Source: Eubacterium sp. (GTDB lineage Bacteria > Bacillota > Clostridia > Acetivibrionales > DSM-1351). Taken from it: a DNA stretch of 50,830 nucleotides. Of the stretch, positions 32,835-41,881 are shown piece by piece. The notes beneath the pieces were generated by a model. It ran no database searches. It had not been told where the DNA came from and saw only the letters and a list, made by a program, of their open reading frames with translations. The position numbers and the translations under genes are program-made. The stretch covers positions 1-50,830 of the forward strand of contig JAQSXC010000031.1 of assembly GCA_029266335.1 (NCBI GenBank). The letters run 5' to 3'. The stretch's first letter is position 1. Each line of letters starts with the position of its first letter.

Positions 32835-33890
32835 TTAAATTTTCAAGCAGACCGTGAAGGTGGTTCCATAGCCCGGCTTACTGTCAACAGTTATTTCACC
32901 TTTAAGTATTTCTATTACCTTCATAACAAGTGTCAACCCCAGACCGTTTCCCTGCTGAGAATGAGAGGTATCTCCCTGGTAAAACTTATCAAATATATGT
33001 TTTCCGGTCTCTTCATCCATACCGCAGCCGCTGTCTGTTACCGAAACTACTGCAAAGCCATCTTTTCTTATCAGTTTTAATGATATGGAACCACCTGTCC
33101 CGGTAAATTTAATTGAATTTGAAATCAGATTATTCCATACCAGTTCAAGCATACCTTCATCATAGCTCACAATCACTTCGTCAAGATCTGCAGTAAAGGT
33201 GATACCTTTGTTTTCCCATAAATCTTCAAAAGCCAGTGCACAGCACCTCAGCTGTTCACTCAGATCATAGGGTGAGGCTTCCGGCAGAATTTCCTGATTT
33301 TCAAGCTTATTCAGCTTTAGAATGTTCGTAACCAGTTCTGAAAGCTTTTGCGATGCAGTAATAATTGTTTTTGTATATTCACTGCGTTCTTCAGGTGTCA
33401 GTTCGTTGTTCCGGAGTGCATTGGCATAACTCTGAATAACCGAAAGCGGAGTCTTTATTTCATGGGATACATTGGCGATAAAATCACTTTTCAAGGTTTC
33501 GATAGTGGTAAGCTCTTCTGCCATTTTATTAAAATCCTCGAACATTACTTCAACATAATCTTTTTTCCCGTCCTTGCGCAAGGGGGCAACCCTAACCGAA
33601 AAATCCCCAAGAGCAATCCTTCTTGCAGCTTCACCCAGCCGCCGCATGGGGCTGCTGAAATAGTTGTGCCGGATGATGCCGCTGAGCACACATACTATCA
33701 GAGTCATAAAACAGAGATAACCCACCATTGCCGGAGCAATATAATTAACCGAGCCATTTCCCTCTTTGACAAATGTCAAATAGATCATTACATAGCAGCC
33801 GTTAATAATCATCAGGGCCAAAAGTATTCCAACAAAGTCTTTTATGGATATAAAGCTTGTATTGATTCGCCTGTCTTTCTTTTTTTTCAT
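32835..33890 (-). CDS. Sensor histidine kinase, cassette copy A
   Basis: A 351-residue membrane kinase: two membrane helices (about 18-40 and 50-72) with an extracellular loop of only about ten residues, a HAMP linker (77-133), His143 in SHEIKTPLS, N-box NNLISNSIKFT, and G-boxes DSGCGMDEE and GNGLGLTLV. The short loop rules out a large external sensor domain. It is a close paralogue of the kinase at 36922 throughout, including GDFSV, VMFEDFNKM and QGDTSHS. Its ATG follows GGAGG. It is the last gene of an operon with a small membrane protein, a chemoreceptor and its response regulator. Confidence 0.92.
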   Translation of the reverse strand: MKKKKDRRINTSFISIKDFVGILLALMIINGCYVMIYLTFVKEGNGSVNYIAPAMVGYLCFMTLIVCVLSGIIRHNYFSSPMRRLGEAARRIALGDFSVRVAPLRKDGKKDYVEVMFEDFNKMAEELTTIETLKSDFIANVSHEIKTPLSVIQSYANALRNNELTPEERSEYTKTIITASQKLSELVTNILKLNKLENQEILPEASPYDLSEQLRCCALAFEDLWENKGITFTADLDEVIVSYDEGMLELVWNNLISNSIKFTGTGGSISLKLIRKDGFAVVSVTDSGCGMDEETGKHIFDKFYQGDTSHSQQGNGLGLTLVMKVIEILKGEITVDSKPGYGTTFTVCLKI

Positions 33891-33968
33891 TTTAAACCTC
33901 CAGGTAACCGATGTGCCAAATGAATTGTCACATTGGACACAGAAAAAGTATATTCAGACTAAAGACTT

Positions 33969-34640
33969 TCAAGCCAGCACCGCCTTATAGCCCAGCCCAT
34001 GAACTGTAAGGATTTCAAAATCCTTGCACTTTGCAAACTTGTCCCTGAGCTTTGTAACATAAACATCCACCGTGCGGGGAGTACTTTCTGACTCCAGACC
34101 CCAGAATTCTTCCATCAGCTGATTACGGGTGAATGTTCTTTTGGGATAGGAAAGAAGTTTGAAAAGAATGTTAAATTCTCTTACTGAGAGTGGAATTTCT
34201 TCCTCATTCAAATAAACTGTCCTTTCATCCGCATTCATTGTCAAGCTCCCGATGGACAGCTTCTTCTCGTTGGCGATATTAGCTCTACGCAGCAATGCTC
34301 CAACCCGTAATACAAGTTCATCCATATCAATGGGCTTGACCATGTAATCGTCAATACCTATCCGAAATCCTTTTTGCTTGGAAGATATATCATCACGGGC
34401 AGTCATAAATAAAATCGGTATGGTTTTGTCCTGATTTCTTACCAAAGTAGCAAGCTCAAACCCATCCATCTGAGGCATCATAATATCTGAAATGATCATA
34501 TCAAACATACTGTTATACATGCTGTCAAATGCTTCCATTCCACTTTTGCATCCGATTGCATGGTAACCATTATCATTCAGGTAAGTGCATACAATTTGAT
34601 TCAACTTTATATCATCTTCAACTACTAGAATGTTAATCAT
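33969..34640 (-). CDS. OmpR/PhoB-family response regulator, cassette copy A
   Basis: A 223-residue regulator: receiver domain with phospho-acceptor Asp52 (IISDIMMPQMDG), Thr in LFMTARDD and Lys in YMVKPID; winged-helix DNA-binding domain (about 125-220) with REFNILFKLLSYP and VDVYVTKLRDKF. It is a strong paralogue of the regulator at 37989. A GGAGG site precedes the ATG. The cognate kinase follows by 78 bp. Such regulators bind direct repeats with an 11-bp period; TTAACA repeats of that kind occur before the paralogous regulator gene and before the gene at 5256. Confidence 0.93.
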   Translation of the reverse strand: MINILVVEDDIKLNQIVCTYLNDNGYHAIGCKSGMEAFDSMYNSMFDMIISDIMMPQMDGFELATLVRNQDKTIPILFMTARDDISSKQKGFRIGIDDYMVKPIDMDELVLRVGALLRRANIANEKKLSIGSLTMNADERTVYLNEEEIPLSVREFNILFKLLSYPKRTFTRNQLMEEFWGLESESTPRTVDVYVTKLRDKFAKCKDFEILTVHGLGYKAVLA

Positions 34641-34701
34641 GGTTTTCCTCCTTGTTCAAAATACCGCTCGACCAGGTGTGTATCTCTAAATGAGGCTATT
34701 A

Positions 34702-36174
34702 TCAAGAATTACTATAACCGAACTCATTTCTCTTTTCAATTAATTCCTGCAGCTTTATACTTGAATTATTAATATTTTTAATTGATTCATAAATAATTTC
34801 TATACTGGAATTCTGTTCTTCGGTAGTAGCCAGCATTTCTTCGGTAGCTTCGGAATGCTTTTTTGATATGCAGGATATATTTTCGGCCTGTTCACGTATT
34901 TGTGAAAAAATTCTGCCTACATAGCCGGTTTTCTCCAGTTCCGTTGCTATACATTCATCAATTGTATTGAATGCGGATTTAATATTTTCAAAGCTGTCAA
35001 GAACCTGTTTACTTATATATTCTCCTTCCTTTACTGCAATATTACCGTTATATGCCTTTTCAAAAACAAGCTGTGTTTTAGTATGTATATCATTAATGAT
35101 TTTATCAATATGCTTAACCGTATTCGAACTCTGTTGGGCAAGTTTTTTTATTTCGTTTGCAACCACCGAAAATCCTGCTCCGGCTTCGCCGGCCCTTGCA
35201 GCCTCAATGCTGGCATTTAGTGCAAGTAAATTTGTCTGCTCCGATATCTGGTTGATTGCTGATAAAAAGTTATTAACATCTTCCATACTTTTATTCAGTT
35301 CTTCTACTGTAGCTAAAGATTCAGTTACTGCCGAGTTAATAATATGCATCTGTATTCCCATTTTATTTATGCTGTCAGAATTGTCATGAACAATATTACC
35401 TGCATTTTCAGAGGTATATGCAAGACTTTTGGAAAGCAGATTTATTTCGGACATTTCTTTATCAGCATTGTTCATCATTTCACTGATATGAATGATACTT
35501 TCGGACTGGTTTACAACACCTTCGGTAACATCCTTGATGGTATCCGCCATAATGTTGCTGATATTCCTTAAGGTTCCGATATCCTTATCACAGCTGTTAA
35601 TATCTGTATTCAGTGATAAAGTATTTTCCTGAATGACAGCTACCATCTTATCTAATGAATATAAAAGTTCTTTGGTTTCAGCTTCTTTTTGCTTCGATAA
35701 AAGAATAAGGTCAGCACTGCGTTTAGTTACAAAATATAAAACAACAACTGTCAGTACAAAAAAAACCATAGTTGAATAAAAATCATTATCAAATTTGTGC
35801 TTATCGGTAAAATAGATAAGACTGTATGAAATGCTGTATAAGCCGCCAAAGCTGAATAAAATTCCTTTATTCAGGTGAAGGGATACCACGCAGAGCACTG
35901 TCACTACAACCATTCCTGTATATGGTCCCCCTATATATGGAACGGTAATTGTCAAGATTGACATAAACAATATTGCCATTGTCAGAACAGGTTGCTTCCT
36001 TCTTAAAATGAGAAAGCCGACAAAACCCAGCTCTACTAAAAGAGAGCCAATCACTGCACCCGGCATGCGGTTATTAAAATATAGGATAGCCGTTCCAAAA
36101 AATAGGAGTGTCAGAATAGCAGCTATTATTTTATTGACTTTTGCCGTATTTGCCTGCAAAAAAGTATCTTTCAT
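34702..36174 (-). CDS. Methyl-accepting chemotaxis-type receptor with multi-helix membrane sensor
   Basis: A 490-residue protein with about six membrane helices in residues 15-150 and no periplasmic ligand domain or HAMP domain. A cytoplasmic coiled-coil signalling domain follows, with the conserved hairpin tip [35 protein letters not shown]-type (around 295-340), as in MCPs. The sensor probably reads a membrane-linked cue such as redox, membrane state or a hydrophobic ligand. It sits between the small two-helix protein and the response regulator, in the slot occupied by a radical SAM gene in the sister cassette. No che genes are in the window. RBS GGGAGG. Confidence 0.88.
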   Translation of the reverse strand: MKDTFLQANTAKVNKIIAAILTLLFFGTAILYFNNRMPGAVIGSLLVELGFVGFLILRRKQPVLTMAILFMSILTITVPYIGGPYTGMVVVTVLCVVSLHLNKGILFSFGGLYSISYSLIYFTDKHKFDNDFYSTMVFFVLTVVVLYFVTKRSADLILLSKQKEAETKELLYSLDKMVAVIQENTLSLNTDINSCDKDIGTLRNISNIMADTIKDVTEGVVNQSESIIHISEMMNNADKEMSEINLLSKSLAYTSENAGNIVHDNSDSINKMGIQMHIINSAVTESLATVEELNKSMEDVNNFLSAINQISEQTNLLALNASIEAARAGEAGAGFSVVANEIKKLAQQSSNTVKHIDKIINDIHTKTQLVFEKAYNGNIAVKEGEYISKQVLDSFENIKSAFNTIDECIATELEKTGYVGRIFSQIREQAENISCISKKHSEATEEMLATTEEQNSSIEIIYESIKNINNSSIKLQELIEKRNEFGYSNS

Positions 36175-36232
36175 TAATCAATCCTCCCGATTGTATTGTA
36201 AATATATCTAAATAATTTGCTGTATCAATTTT

Positions 36233-36766
36233 TTATTTTGCCAGCAGGTTATTTGCCTTTTCGCATATCTCATAAATTTCGTCATACTTCTTGTCAATCA
36301 AAGGCTCTACCTGGTCGGTTTTCTTCCTGCACATACTGCAGTAGCAGAAATAGGGGATAATCCAACCGACAAATGCAGGAATGGCAAGAAGTATACAAAG
36401 AGGTACCATATTTGCTGTTACAGCAAACACTGAGCCTGCCATAAAAGCCGTTCCAAATAATCCAATAATATAGGCAACCGCTGAAGCCCTGAGAACTTTG
36501 GAAAACTCAAGCCTTTGAATTTCGGTAATACAGGAATCAAAATGCCGCTGCAATCTGGTCAGCTCAGCTTTATTGCGAAGCTTGCGGTCACGCTTGAACT
36601 TAAGAGTTACAGAACCGACACTTTGTATTGGCGCAGAAGTGCCTTCCAGTGTCCAGCCAAAATTGGTATAACCATCAACATACACCGATTCCATATTCCG
36701 TTTTACCGTTATATCCTTGTATTCATAGCCTATAAATTTGTTGTCGTTTTTCGTGATCTCACCCAT
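36233..36766 (-). CDS. Small two-helix membrane protein of unknown family, cassette copy A
   Basis: A 177-residue protein I cannot name. A cytoplasmic N-terminal region of about 95 residues (start MGEITKNDNKFIGYEYKDI) contains a conserved GWTLEGTS and a basic, helical KFKRDRKL...RLQRHFDSC stretch, followed by two membrane helices (about 97-145) and a charged C-terminal helix (YDEIYEICEKANNLL). It is roughly three-quarters identical by eye to the protein at 40219, and the two share promoter elements with identical spacing. It is the first gene of the operon with chemoreceptor, regulator and kinase. RBS AAGGAG. It may be an accessory or target membrane protein of the two-component system. Confidence 0.72.
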   Translation of the reverse strand: MGEITKNDNKFIGYEYKDITVKRNMESVYVDGYTNFGWTLEGTSAPIQSVGSVTLKFKRDRKLRNKAELTRLQRHFDSCITEIQRLEFSKVLRASAVAYIIGLFGTAFMAGSVFAVTANMVPLCILLAIPAFVGWIIPYFCYCSMCRKKTDQVEPLIDKKYDEIYEICEKANNLLAK

Positions 36767-36814
36767 GATTTTCTCTCCTTTTTATAAATTCATTTTGGAG
36801 GATCTTTAAGATCC

Positions 36815-36870
36815 ATTTGATGTGATCATTTTACTGTCAGTATGTTTTTGAATTGCTAATAAAATGTTTG
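36815..36870 (-). promoter_or_regulatory. Conserved promoter block of the cassette, copy A
   Basis: Two elements, ATTTGATGTGA..ATTTTAC (36815-36834) and TTGCTAATAAAATGTTTG (36853-36870), recur upstream of the paralogous gene at 40801-40856 with exactly the same 38-bp offset, while the bases between differ. This fits a binding site and promoter recognised by the paired response regulators. Confidence 0.55.
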
Positions 36871-36921
36871 AAAATTATTAATATTAAACCCTGACTTAGT
36901 AATTATAAAAAAATAATTTGT

Positions 36922-37989
36922 TTACGGTTCAATTTTCAACCTTACTGTGAAGTCAGCTCCTTTACCAGGCTTACTCTTCACTAGTATGGACCCTCCTACC
37001 AGTTCGATTACCCTCAGAGTAAGAGCAAGCCCCAGGCCATTGCCTTCACTGGAGTGGGAAGTATCTCCCTGATAGAATTTGTCAAAGATATGTTTTTTAG
37101 TTTCATCATCCATGCCGCAGCCGGTGTCAGATACTGTTACTATAACGTACTCCTCTTCCAAGGTCTGAAGCAAAGTAACTTTTCCGCCGGGTTCTGTGAA
37201 CTTCAGAGCATTTGACAGAAGATTGTGCCATACAAGCTCAAGCATGTTTGGATCTGCATAAATCATGGTACAATCTTCCATGTTTGCTGTAAATTCGATG
37301 TTCTTTTTCTCCCAGGAGTCTTCAAAGGAAAGAGCACATTCACACAGTTGACGGCACAGATCATATGACTGGGCTTCTGAACGGATCTCCTGATTTTCCA
37401 GCTTATTGAGCTTCAGTATGTTTGTCACAAGTGCCGCCAGTCTCTGTGATGCGGTAAGAATTGTATCGGAGTATTCTTTCCGCTGCTCCGGAGAGATATC
37501 TTCTCTTTTTAGAGCCACTGTATAGTTTTGAATTATGGACAGAGGTGTTTTTATTTCGTGAGATACATTGGCTATAAAATCATTTTTCAGTGTTTCGATG
37601 CTGCCCAATTCTTCTACCATTTTATTAAAATCTTCAAACATGACATCCAGATAGTCCTGCTTGTCAAGTCTGTGGACAGGTTCCAGATATACCGAGAAAT
37701 CTCCCAGCGAAACCTGCTTTGCAGCATCACTTAGCTTTCGCATTGGTTTGTCAAATGCACGAAAAATCTGATAATTGGTAATGAGGCAGAAAATCAGGGA
37801 AACTATTCCCCAATAGCCCAGCATGGAGAGTATATAATTTAACGGCAGGTTTTTTAAGCCTGCATACTCATTGTAAATCAGAGACTGTCCACCGGTAAGA
37901 GTAATAAGCACAAAAAATGTTATCAGATATTCCTTTAAATAAACGTGTTTTAATTTTACCCGCAGGTCTTGTTTTTTTTGCTTCTTCAT
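36922..37989 (-). CDS. Sensor histidine kinase, cassette copy B
   Basis: A 355-residue paralogue of the kinase at 32835 with the same plan: two membrane helices (about 20-40 and 52-72) and a short outer loop, HAMP linker, His144 in SHEIKTPLS, N-box HNLLSNALKFT, and G-boxes DTGCGMDDE and GNGLGLALT. The ATG at 37989 overlaps the stop of the response regulator gene by one base (TGATG), so translation is coupled; a TTG one codon earlier is also in frame. Differences from copy A cluster in the membrane and loop region, which suggests a different signal. Confidence 0.92.
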   Translation of the reverse strand: MKKQKKQDLRVKLKHVYLKEYLITFFVLITLTGGQSLIYNEYAGLKNLPLNYILSMLGYWGIVSLIFCLITNYQIFRAFDKPMRKLSDAAKQVSLGDFSVYLEPVHRLDKQDYLDVMFEDFNKMVEELGSIETLKNDFIANVSHEIKTPLSIIQNYTVALKREDISPEQRKEYSDTILTASQRLAALVTNILKLNKLENQEIRSEAQSYDLCRQLCECALSFEDSWEKKNIEFTANMEDCTMIYADPNMLELVWHNLLSNALKFTEPGGKVTLLQTLEEEYVIVTVSDTGCGMDDETKKHIFDKFYQGDTSHSSEGNGLGLALTLRVIELVGGSILVKSKPGKGADFTVRLKIEP

Positions 37990-38660
37990 CAAGAAAGCAC
38001 CGCCTTATATCCAAGCCCATGTACTGTAACAATTTTGAAAGCATCACAACCGGAAAGCTTGTCCCTAAGTTTTGTAATATATACATCTACTGCCCTCAAT
38101 CCGGTTTCGTTTTCAATACCCCAGAACTCATCCATCAGCTGAGCACGGGAAAAGGTGTGTCTGGGATATGAGAGCATTTTATAAAGTATATTAAACTCGC
38201 GAACCGTTAAAGGAATTTCTTCTCCACTCAAAGTGGTGGACATTTCAACGGCATCCATCACCAGACTACCTACTGACAGACGTTTTTCAGTGGAGATATT
38301 TGCCCGGCGGAGCAGCGCACCTACACGGAGCACCAGTTCATTCATATTGACCGGCTTTACCATGTAATCATCAATTCCTGCCTGAAATCCCTTTTGCTTT
38401 GAGGAAATATCGTCATTTGCAGTCATAAACAAAATAGGGATGGTCTTGTTAACGTTCCGGACTGTTTCTGCAAATTCGAAGCCGTTAATTCCGGGCATCA
38501 TTATATCGGAAATAATCAAATCATACAGATTGTTATACATCAGATCATATGCCTCTCGAGGGTTCAAACAACCTTTAGCGGCATAGCCGCTATCATTCAG
38601 ATAGGTGCAAACTATGTGATTAAGCTTTATATCATCTTCCACAACAAGTATGTTTACCAT
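37989..38660 (-). CDS. OmpR/PhoB-family response regulator, cassette copy B
   Basis: A 223-residue paralogue of the regulator at 33969, with Asp52 (IISDIMMPGING), LFMTANDD and YMVKPVN in the receiver and the winged helix at about 125-220 (REFNILYKMLSYP, VDVYITKLRDKL). The ATG at 38660 is chosen because AAAGGAG lies five bases upstream; the open frame extends seven codons further. Its promoter has a TATAAT -10 and TTAACA repeats in place of a -35, suggesting self-activation. The DNA-recognition helix is nearly the same as in copy A, so the two regulators may bind overlapping sites. Confidence 0.93.
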   Translation of the reverse strand: MVNILVVEDDIKLNHIVCTYLNDSGYAAKGCLNPREAYDLMYNNLYDLIISDIMMPGINGFEFAETVRNVNKTIPILFMTANDDISSKQKGFQAGIDDYMVKPVNMNELVLRVGALLRRANISTEKRLSVGSLVMDAVEMSTTLSGEEIPLTVREFNILYKMLSYPRHTFSRAQLMDEFWGIENETGLRAVDVYITKLRDKLSGCDAFKIVTVHGLGYKAVLS

Positions 38661-38689
38661 AAAAACTCCTTTCCCTGGCAAGTAAAACT

Positions 38690-38721
38690 ATTATAAAAAC
38701 AAGATGTTAAAAAATTGTTAA
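38690..38721 (-). promoter_or_regulatory. Pho-box-like repeats and -10 ahead of regulator copy B
   Basis: On the minus strand TTAACA (38721-38716) and TTAACA (38710-38705) have an 11-bp period, and TATAAT (38695-38690) follows nine bases later. There is no -35 match; the direct repeats take its place, as in promoters activated by PhoP/OmpR-type regulators. Confidence 0.5.
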
Positions 38722-38741
38722 AATAAAAAACATTATGAAAA

Positions 38742-38779
38742 AATCTCAAGAAGACTTCACCAGCAGTCTTCTTGAGATT
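38742..38779 (-). terminator. Terminator after the radical SAM gene
   Basis: A perfect 15-bp stem (38742-38756 with 38765-38779; arm AATCTCAAGAAGACT) and an eight-base loop, followed on the minus strand by TTTTTCAT. It separates the membrane protein-radical SAM unit from the regulator-kinase unit. Confidence 0.85.
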
Positions 38780-38821
38780 ATCAGCTTTTGTCGAACCGTC
38801 TTTTTATAGTCAGGACTATTT

Positions 38822-40192
38822 TTACTTTGCTGAGCAACTACTACACATATTAAACTTATCAGTACACTTCCAAAGTTTGTCTGCTTCCGCTGCCCAATTG
38901 TCAGCCTGCATTTTGCATTTTGCTGCAAGGTTATGTACATTTTCAGGACTTTCCAAATCAGTTGAGTGTGCGCCTGACGTTTCCACCATTTCTTCCAGTG
39001 CTTCAGGATTATCCAGCAAAGGACATGGACGCAGATGATTTTCATTGAAGGGCTGCCTTCTCCGGTAGCTCATAAATAATGGAGATTGAAGTGCCTCCAG
39101 CAGTGCTTTTTGGCGAATGTTTGAATCAGAATAGTGAATAAAAGCACAAGGTTCAATATCACCGTTTGCATTTATATGCAGATATCTTCTGCCTCCTGCT
39201 ATACAACCCCCCGGATATTCAGCATCATTCCAGAAATCCAGAGTAAAAATAGGTTTGGTTTCGCGGAACTTCCTCACCTGTTCATACATAAAGCTTCTTT
39301 GTTCTGCACTGACCATCAATTCAGGAACCGCAGAGTTTCCTACCGGCATATAGGTAAAGAACCAGCAGAATTTTGCACCCCAGTCAATCATCTGATCAAA
39401 GTATTCCTCTGAGCCAATTATCTCACAATTCTTGCTGGTATAACAGCAGGATATGCCAAAGGGTACCCGTTTGGATTTCAGGAGTGACATGGCTGTTTCT
39501 ACCTTCTTAAAGGTCCCGTTTCCACGGCGGAAATCTGTATCACTTTCAAACCCTTCTACACTTATGGCAGGAATTAAATTCTTCACCAGAAAAAGTTCAT
39601 CAACAAAGTCCTCGTCTATAAGCGTGCCATTTGTAAAGGCAGTGAACTGACAGTCTGGATGGGCCTTACAAAGACGAAGAATATCTGTCTTTCTGACCAG
39701 CGGTTCACCTCCTGAAAAAAGGAAAAAATAAGTTCCGAGCCTATTGGCCTGACGGATGATACTGTCAAGTTCCTCATAGGTCATGTTTAGTTTGTTACCG
39801 TATTCAGCTGCCCAGCACCCAGTACATTGCAGGTTGCAGGCAGAGGTAGGATCCATCAGAACGGCCCACGGAATGTTACAATTGTGCTTTTCCTGAAGCT
39901 CGTCACTTAAATCGCCCCATTTCAGACTTGAATTAATAACTAAATTCTCAAAAATACTTCTACGAATGCCTTCGTCAATATCTCCCCACAGGCTCAAAAT
40001 GTACTTGTGCCAGTTGCCATCAGGCTGGGATATGACATTCCTGATAGTACTCAATTGCGAATCAAGAATGCCTGTCGGTATAATTTTGTCCCAAAATTCC
40101 ATAAGCTTGGGTAGGTTGTTTTTTATGTCACGGTCAATGTAATCATATGCCTTACGAAGGGCAATTGCCTGTATATTTGTTTTTATGCTCAT
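38822..40192 (-). CDS. Radical SAM/SPASM-type protein
   Basis: A 456-residue radical SAM protein: an N-terminal helical region of about 110 residues, the cluster motif C119, C123, C126 (SACNLQCTGCW), the GGEP motif (FFLFSGGEPLV), and a C-terminal region with auxiliary-cluster cysteines (GGCIAGGRRYLHINANGDIEPC, CPLLDNP, CKMQADN, MCSSCSAK). This layout is seen in enzymes that modify peptides or proteins and in some cofactor or heme-type maturases. No short precursor peptide gene was found in the 26-bp gap before it or after it. It occupies the slot taken by a chemoreceptor in cassette copy A. A weak GAGG site precedes the ATG. Confidence 0.86.
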   Translation of the reverse strand: MSIKTNIQAIALRKAYDYIDRDIKNNLPKLMEFWDKIIPTGILDSQLSTIRNVISQPDGNWHKYILSLWGDIDEGIRRSIFENLVINSSLKWGDLSDELQEKHNCNIPWAVLMDPTSACNLQCTGCWAAEYGNKLNMTYEELDSIIRQANRLGTYFFLFSGGEPLVRKTDILRLCKAHPDCQFTAFTNGTLIDEDFVDELFLVKNLIPAISVEGFESDTDFRRGNGTFKKVETAMSLLKSKRVPFGISCCYTSKNCEIIGSEEYFDQMIDWGAKFCWFFTYMPVGNSAVPELMVSAEQRSFMYEQVRKFRETKPIFTLDFWNDAEYPGGCIAGGRRYLHINANGDIEPCAFIHYSDSNIRQKALLEALQSPLFMSYRRRQPFNENHLRPCPLLDNPEALEEMVETSGAHSTDLESPENVHNLAAKCKMQADNWAAEADKLWKCTDKFNMCSSCSAK

Positions 40193-40218
40193 CTAATTAT
40201 ATCCTCACTTTACTTATA

Positions 40219-40749
40219 TTAATTGTTTTTCAGCAGCCGGTTTGCCTTTTCACAGATCTCGTATATTTCATCATATCTGCTATCTATCAGCGGTACTACC
40301 TCTTCAGTTTTCCTTGCCCGAATAAAGCTGTAACATAAATACGGTAACCCCCAGCCAGCAAAACCGGGAATTGCAAGGATAACAGAAAGCGGCAGCATAC
40401 CTGCAAGATATGAAAACACAGAACCGGCCATAAACGCAGTTCCAATCACACCGATAACATAAGCAGCTGCAGATGCACGGAGGCTCTTGGAAAACTCCAG
40501 TCTTTGAATTTCGGCAACACAGGAATCAAACTGCCGCTGCAGCCTGCTCAGTTCTGCTTTATTGTGAAGCCTGCGGTCGCGCTTGAACTTCATCGTTACC
40601 GAACCAACACTTTGAATTGGAGTGGAGGTTCCCTCCAGGGTCCAGCCAAAGTTGATATAGCCATCGGCATGCACTGCCTCCATGTTGCGCTTTACTGTAA
40701 TATCCTTGTATTCATAGCCTACAAAATCTTCATTTTTGCTCTCGCTCAT
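40219..40749 (-). CDS. Small two-helix membrane protein of unknown family, cassette copy B
   Basis: A 176-residue paralogue of the protein at 36233 with the same plan: a cytoplasmic N-terminal region (start MSESKNEDFVGYEYKDI, conserved GWTLEGTS and RLQRQFDSC), two membrane helices (about 95-143), and a C-terminal YDEIYEICEKANRLL helix. Copy A's CYCSMC cysteines are replaced (YSFIRA), so they are not essential. RBS AAAAGGAG. The radical SAM gene follows by 26 bp. Function unknown; conservation of both gene and promoter suggests it is a core part of the cassette rather than a passenger. Confidence 0.72.
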   Translation of the reverse strand: MSESKNEDFVGYEYKDITVKRNMEAVHADGYINFGWTLEGTSTPIQSVGSVTMKFKRDRRLHNKAELSRLQRQFDSCVAEIQRLEFSKSLRASAAAYVIGVIGTAFMAGSVFSYLAGMLPLSVILAIPGFAGWGLPYLCYSFIRARKTEEVVPLIDSRYDEIYEICEKANRLLKNN

Positions 40750-40800
40750 GATAATTACTCCTTTTCATAGAAAATTTATTTGTCTTATCAATTTTGAATG

Positions 40801-40856
40801 ATTTGATGTGACTATTTTACTTTTGAATTGTTTAAGATTTGCTAATGAAATGTTTA
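40801..40856 (-). promoter_or_regulatory. Conserved promoter block of the cassette, copy B
   Basis: ATTTGATGTGA..ATTTTAC (40801-40820) and TTGCTAATGAAATGTTTA (40839-40856) match the block at 36815-36870 with identical spacing. It lies 52 bp before the membrane protein start codon. Confidence 0.55.
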
Positions 40857-40892
40857 AATAATATTAATTATTTTAAATAAAGCTCAAAAATA

Positions 40893-40922
40893 ACGCCAAC
40901 CATCAAACCTGATAGTTGGCGT
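40893..40922 (-). terminator. Terminator of the SDR gene
   Basis: ACGCCAAC (40893-40900) pairs with GTTGGCGT (40915-40922), and the stem is extended inward by ATCA/TGAT. On the minus strand it is followed by TATTTTTG. It lies 49 bp after the SDR stop codon. Confidence 0.78.
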
Positions 40923-40971
40923 CACTTAATTAATTATTTTCAAGGGTTTCACTACTTTAAGGTGTTTTTAC

Positions 40972-41793
40972 TTATCTTTTTTGCGTCCTGCGCTCTGAAG
41001 CGACACAACCTCCATCGCACAGTATATCCGTGCCTGTCAGATAACCGACTTTGTCACCGGCACAGAATGCCAGCAAACTGGCTATTTCTTCAACATGACC
41101 AAGACGTTTTATTGCACAGTATTTGATTAAATTTTCAACTCCCTCTTTTTCAAGTTCTCCCATGGGAGTCTCGAAAGATCCTGGTGACACCGATATTACA
41201 CGAACGCCTTTCTCTCCAAACTTTGCCGCATCAGTTTTCGCATACCAGATGACAAAGTTCTTCGAAATGCCATATGCAACTCCCGATCTGGATTTTTTAG
41301 GGAAAAGATTGACCCTTGCCATCATTTTCTTCATAAAAAGCTCTTTGTCTATTCTGCTGTATTTATATTTGCCTGCGGGTAAAATAAACCCGGGAATCAT
41401 GTATGCTGACATGGAGGATACATCAATAATACATGAACCTTCTTCCATAACATTGTAAAAAGCCTCATTCATATTTATAGTGCCCAGGGCATTGGCTTCC
41501 ATGATGGTTTTTGCATCACCCATATGGGGGGACATTCCTGCAGCATGTATAACAGATGCTATTGTACCCATTTTCCTTGCATGTATAGCAAGTTTGTCAA
41601 CCGATGCCCGATTGGCTATATCACATGCAAAGGATTCAGCTTCAATTCCCTCCGCCTTTAATTCTTCCAGTGCAGCTTGGAGTTTTTTCAATGTTCTGCC
41701 AACAATTATTATATGGTTTTCCTTACCTAAAATTCTGGCAGTAGCCAACCCCATTCCGCTGCCTCCGCCGGTTATTACGCATACTTTTTTCAT
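40972..41793 (-). CDS. Short-chain dehydrogenase/reductase
   Basis: A 273-residue classical SDR: cofactor motif TGGGSGMGLAT (residues 8-18), VSSMSAY with the catalytic Ser, and Tyr-x3-Lys in VAYGISKNF. A region of about 20 extra residues between Ser and Tyr (GKYKYSRIDKELFMKKMMAR) is longer than usual and may shape the substrate site. Substrate unknown. It is divergent from a TetR gene 186 bp away, its likely regulator. RBS AAGGAGG. Confidence 0.88.
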   Translation of the reverse strand: MKKVCVITGGGSGMGLATARILGKENHIIIVGRTLKKLQAALEELKAEGIEAESFACDIANRASVDKLAIHARKMGTIASVIHAAGMSPHMGDAKTIMEANALGTINMNEAFYNVMEEGSCIIDVSSMSAYMIPGFILPAGKYKYSRIDKELFMKKMMARVNLFPKKSRSGVAYGISKNFVIWYAKTDAAKFGEKGVRVISVSPGSFETPMGELEKEGVENLIKYCAIKRLGHVEEIASLLAFCAGDKVGYLTGTDILCDGGCVASERRTQKR

Positions 41794-41881
41794 AATGTAT
41801 CCTCCTTGATTTTAGATCATACTCTTTATTGTTTAGCTCCAAATTTTACAGTCGGGAAAAAGTTTGATAATTTATTAACAC

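Noticed and set aside
38822-40192. RiPP cluster around the radical SAM/SPASM enzyme
   Set aside because: No short precursor-like open frame with a ribosome binding site lies between 38660 and 40900, and no peptidase or exporter gene is adjacent.
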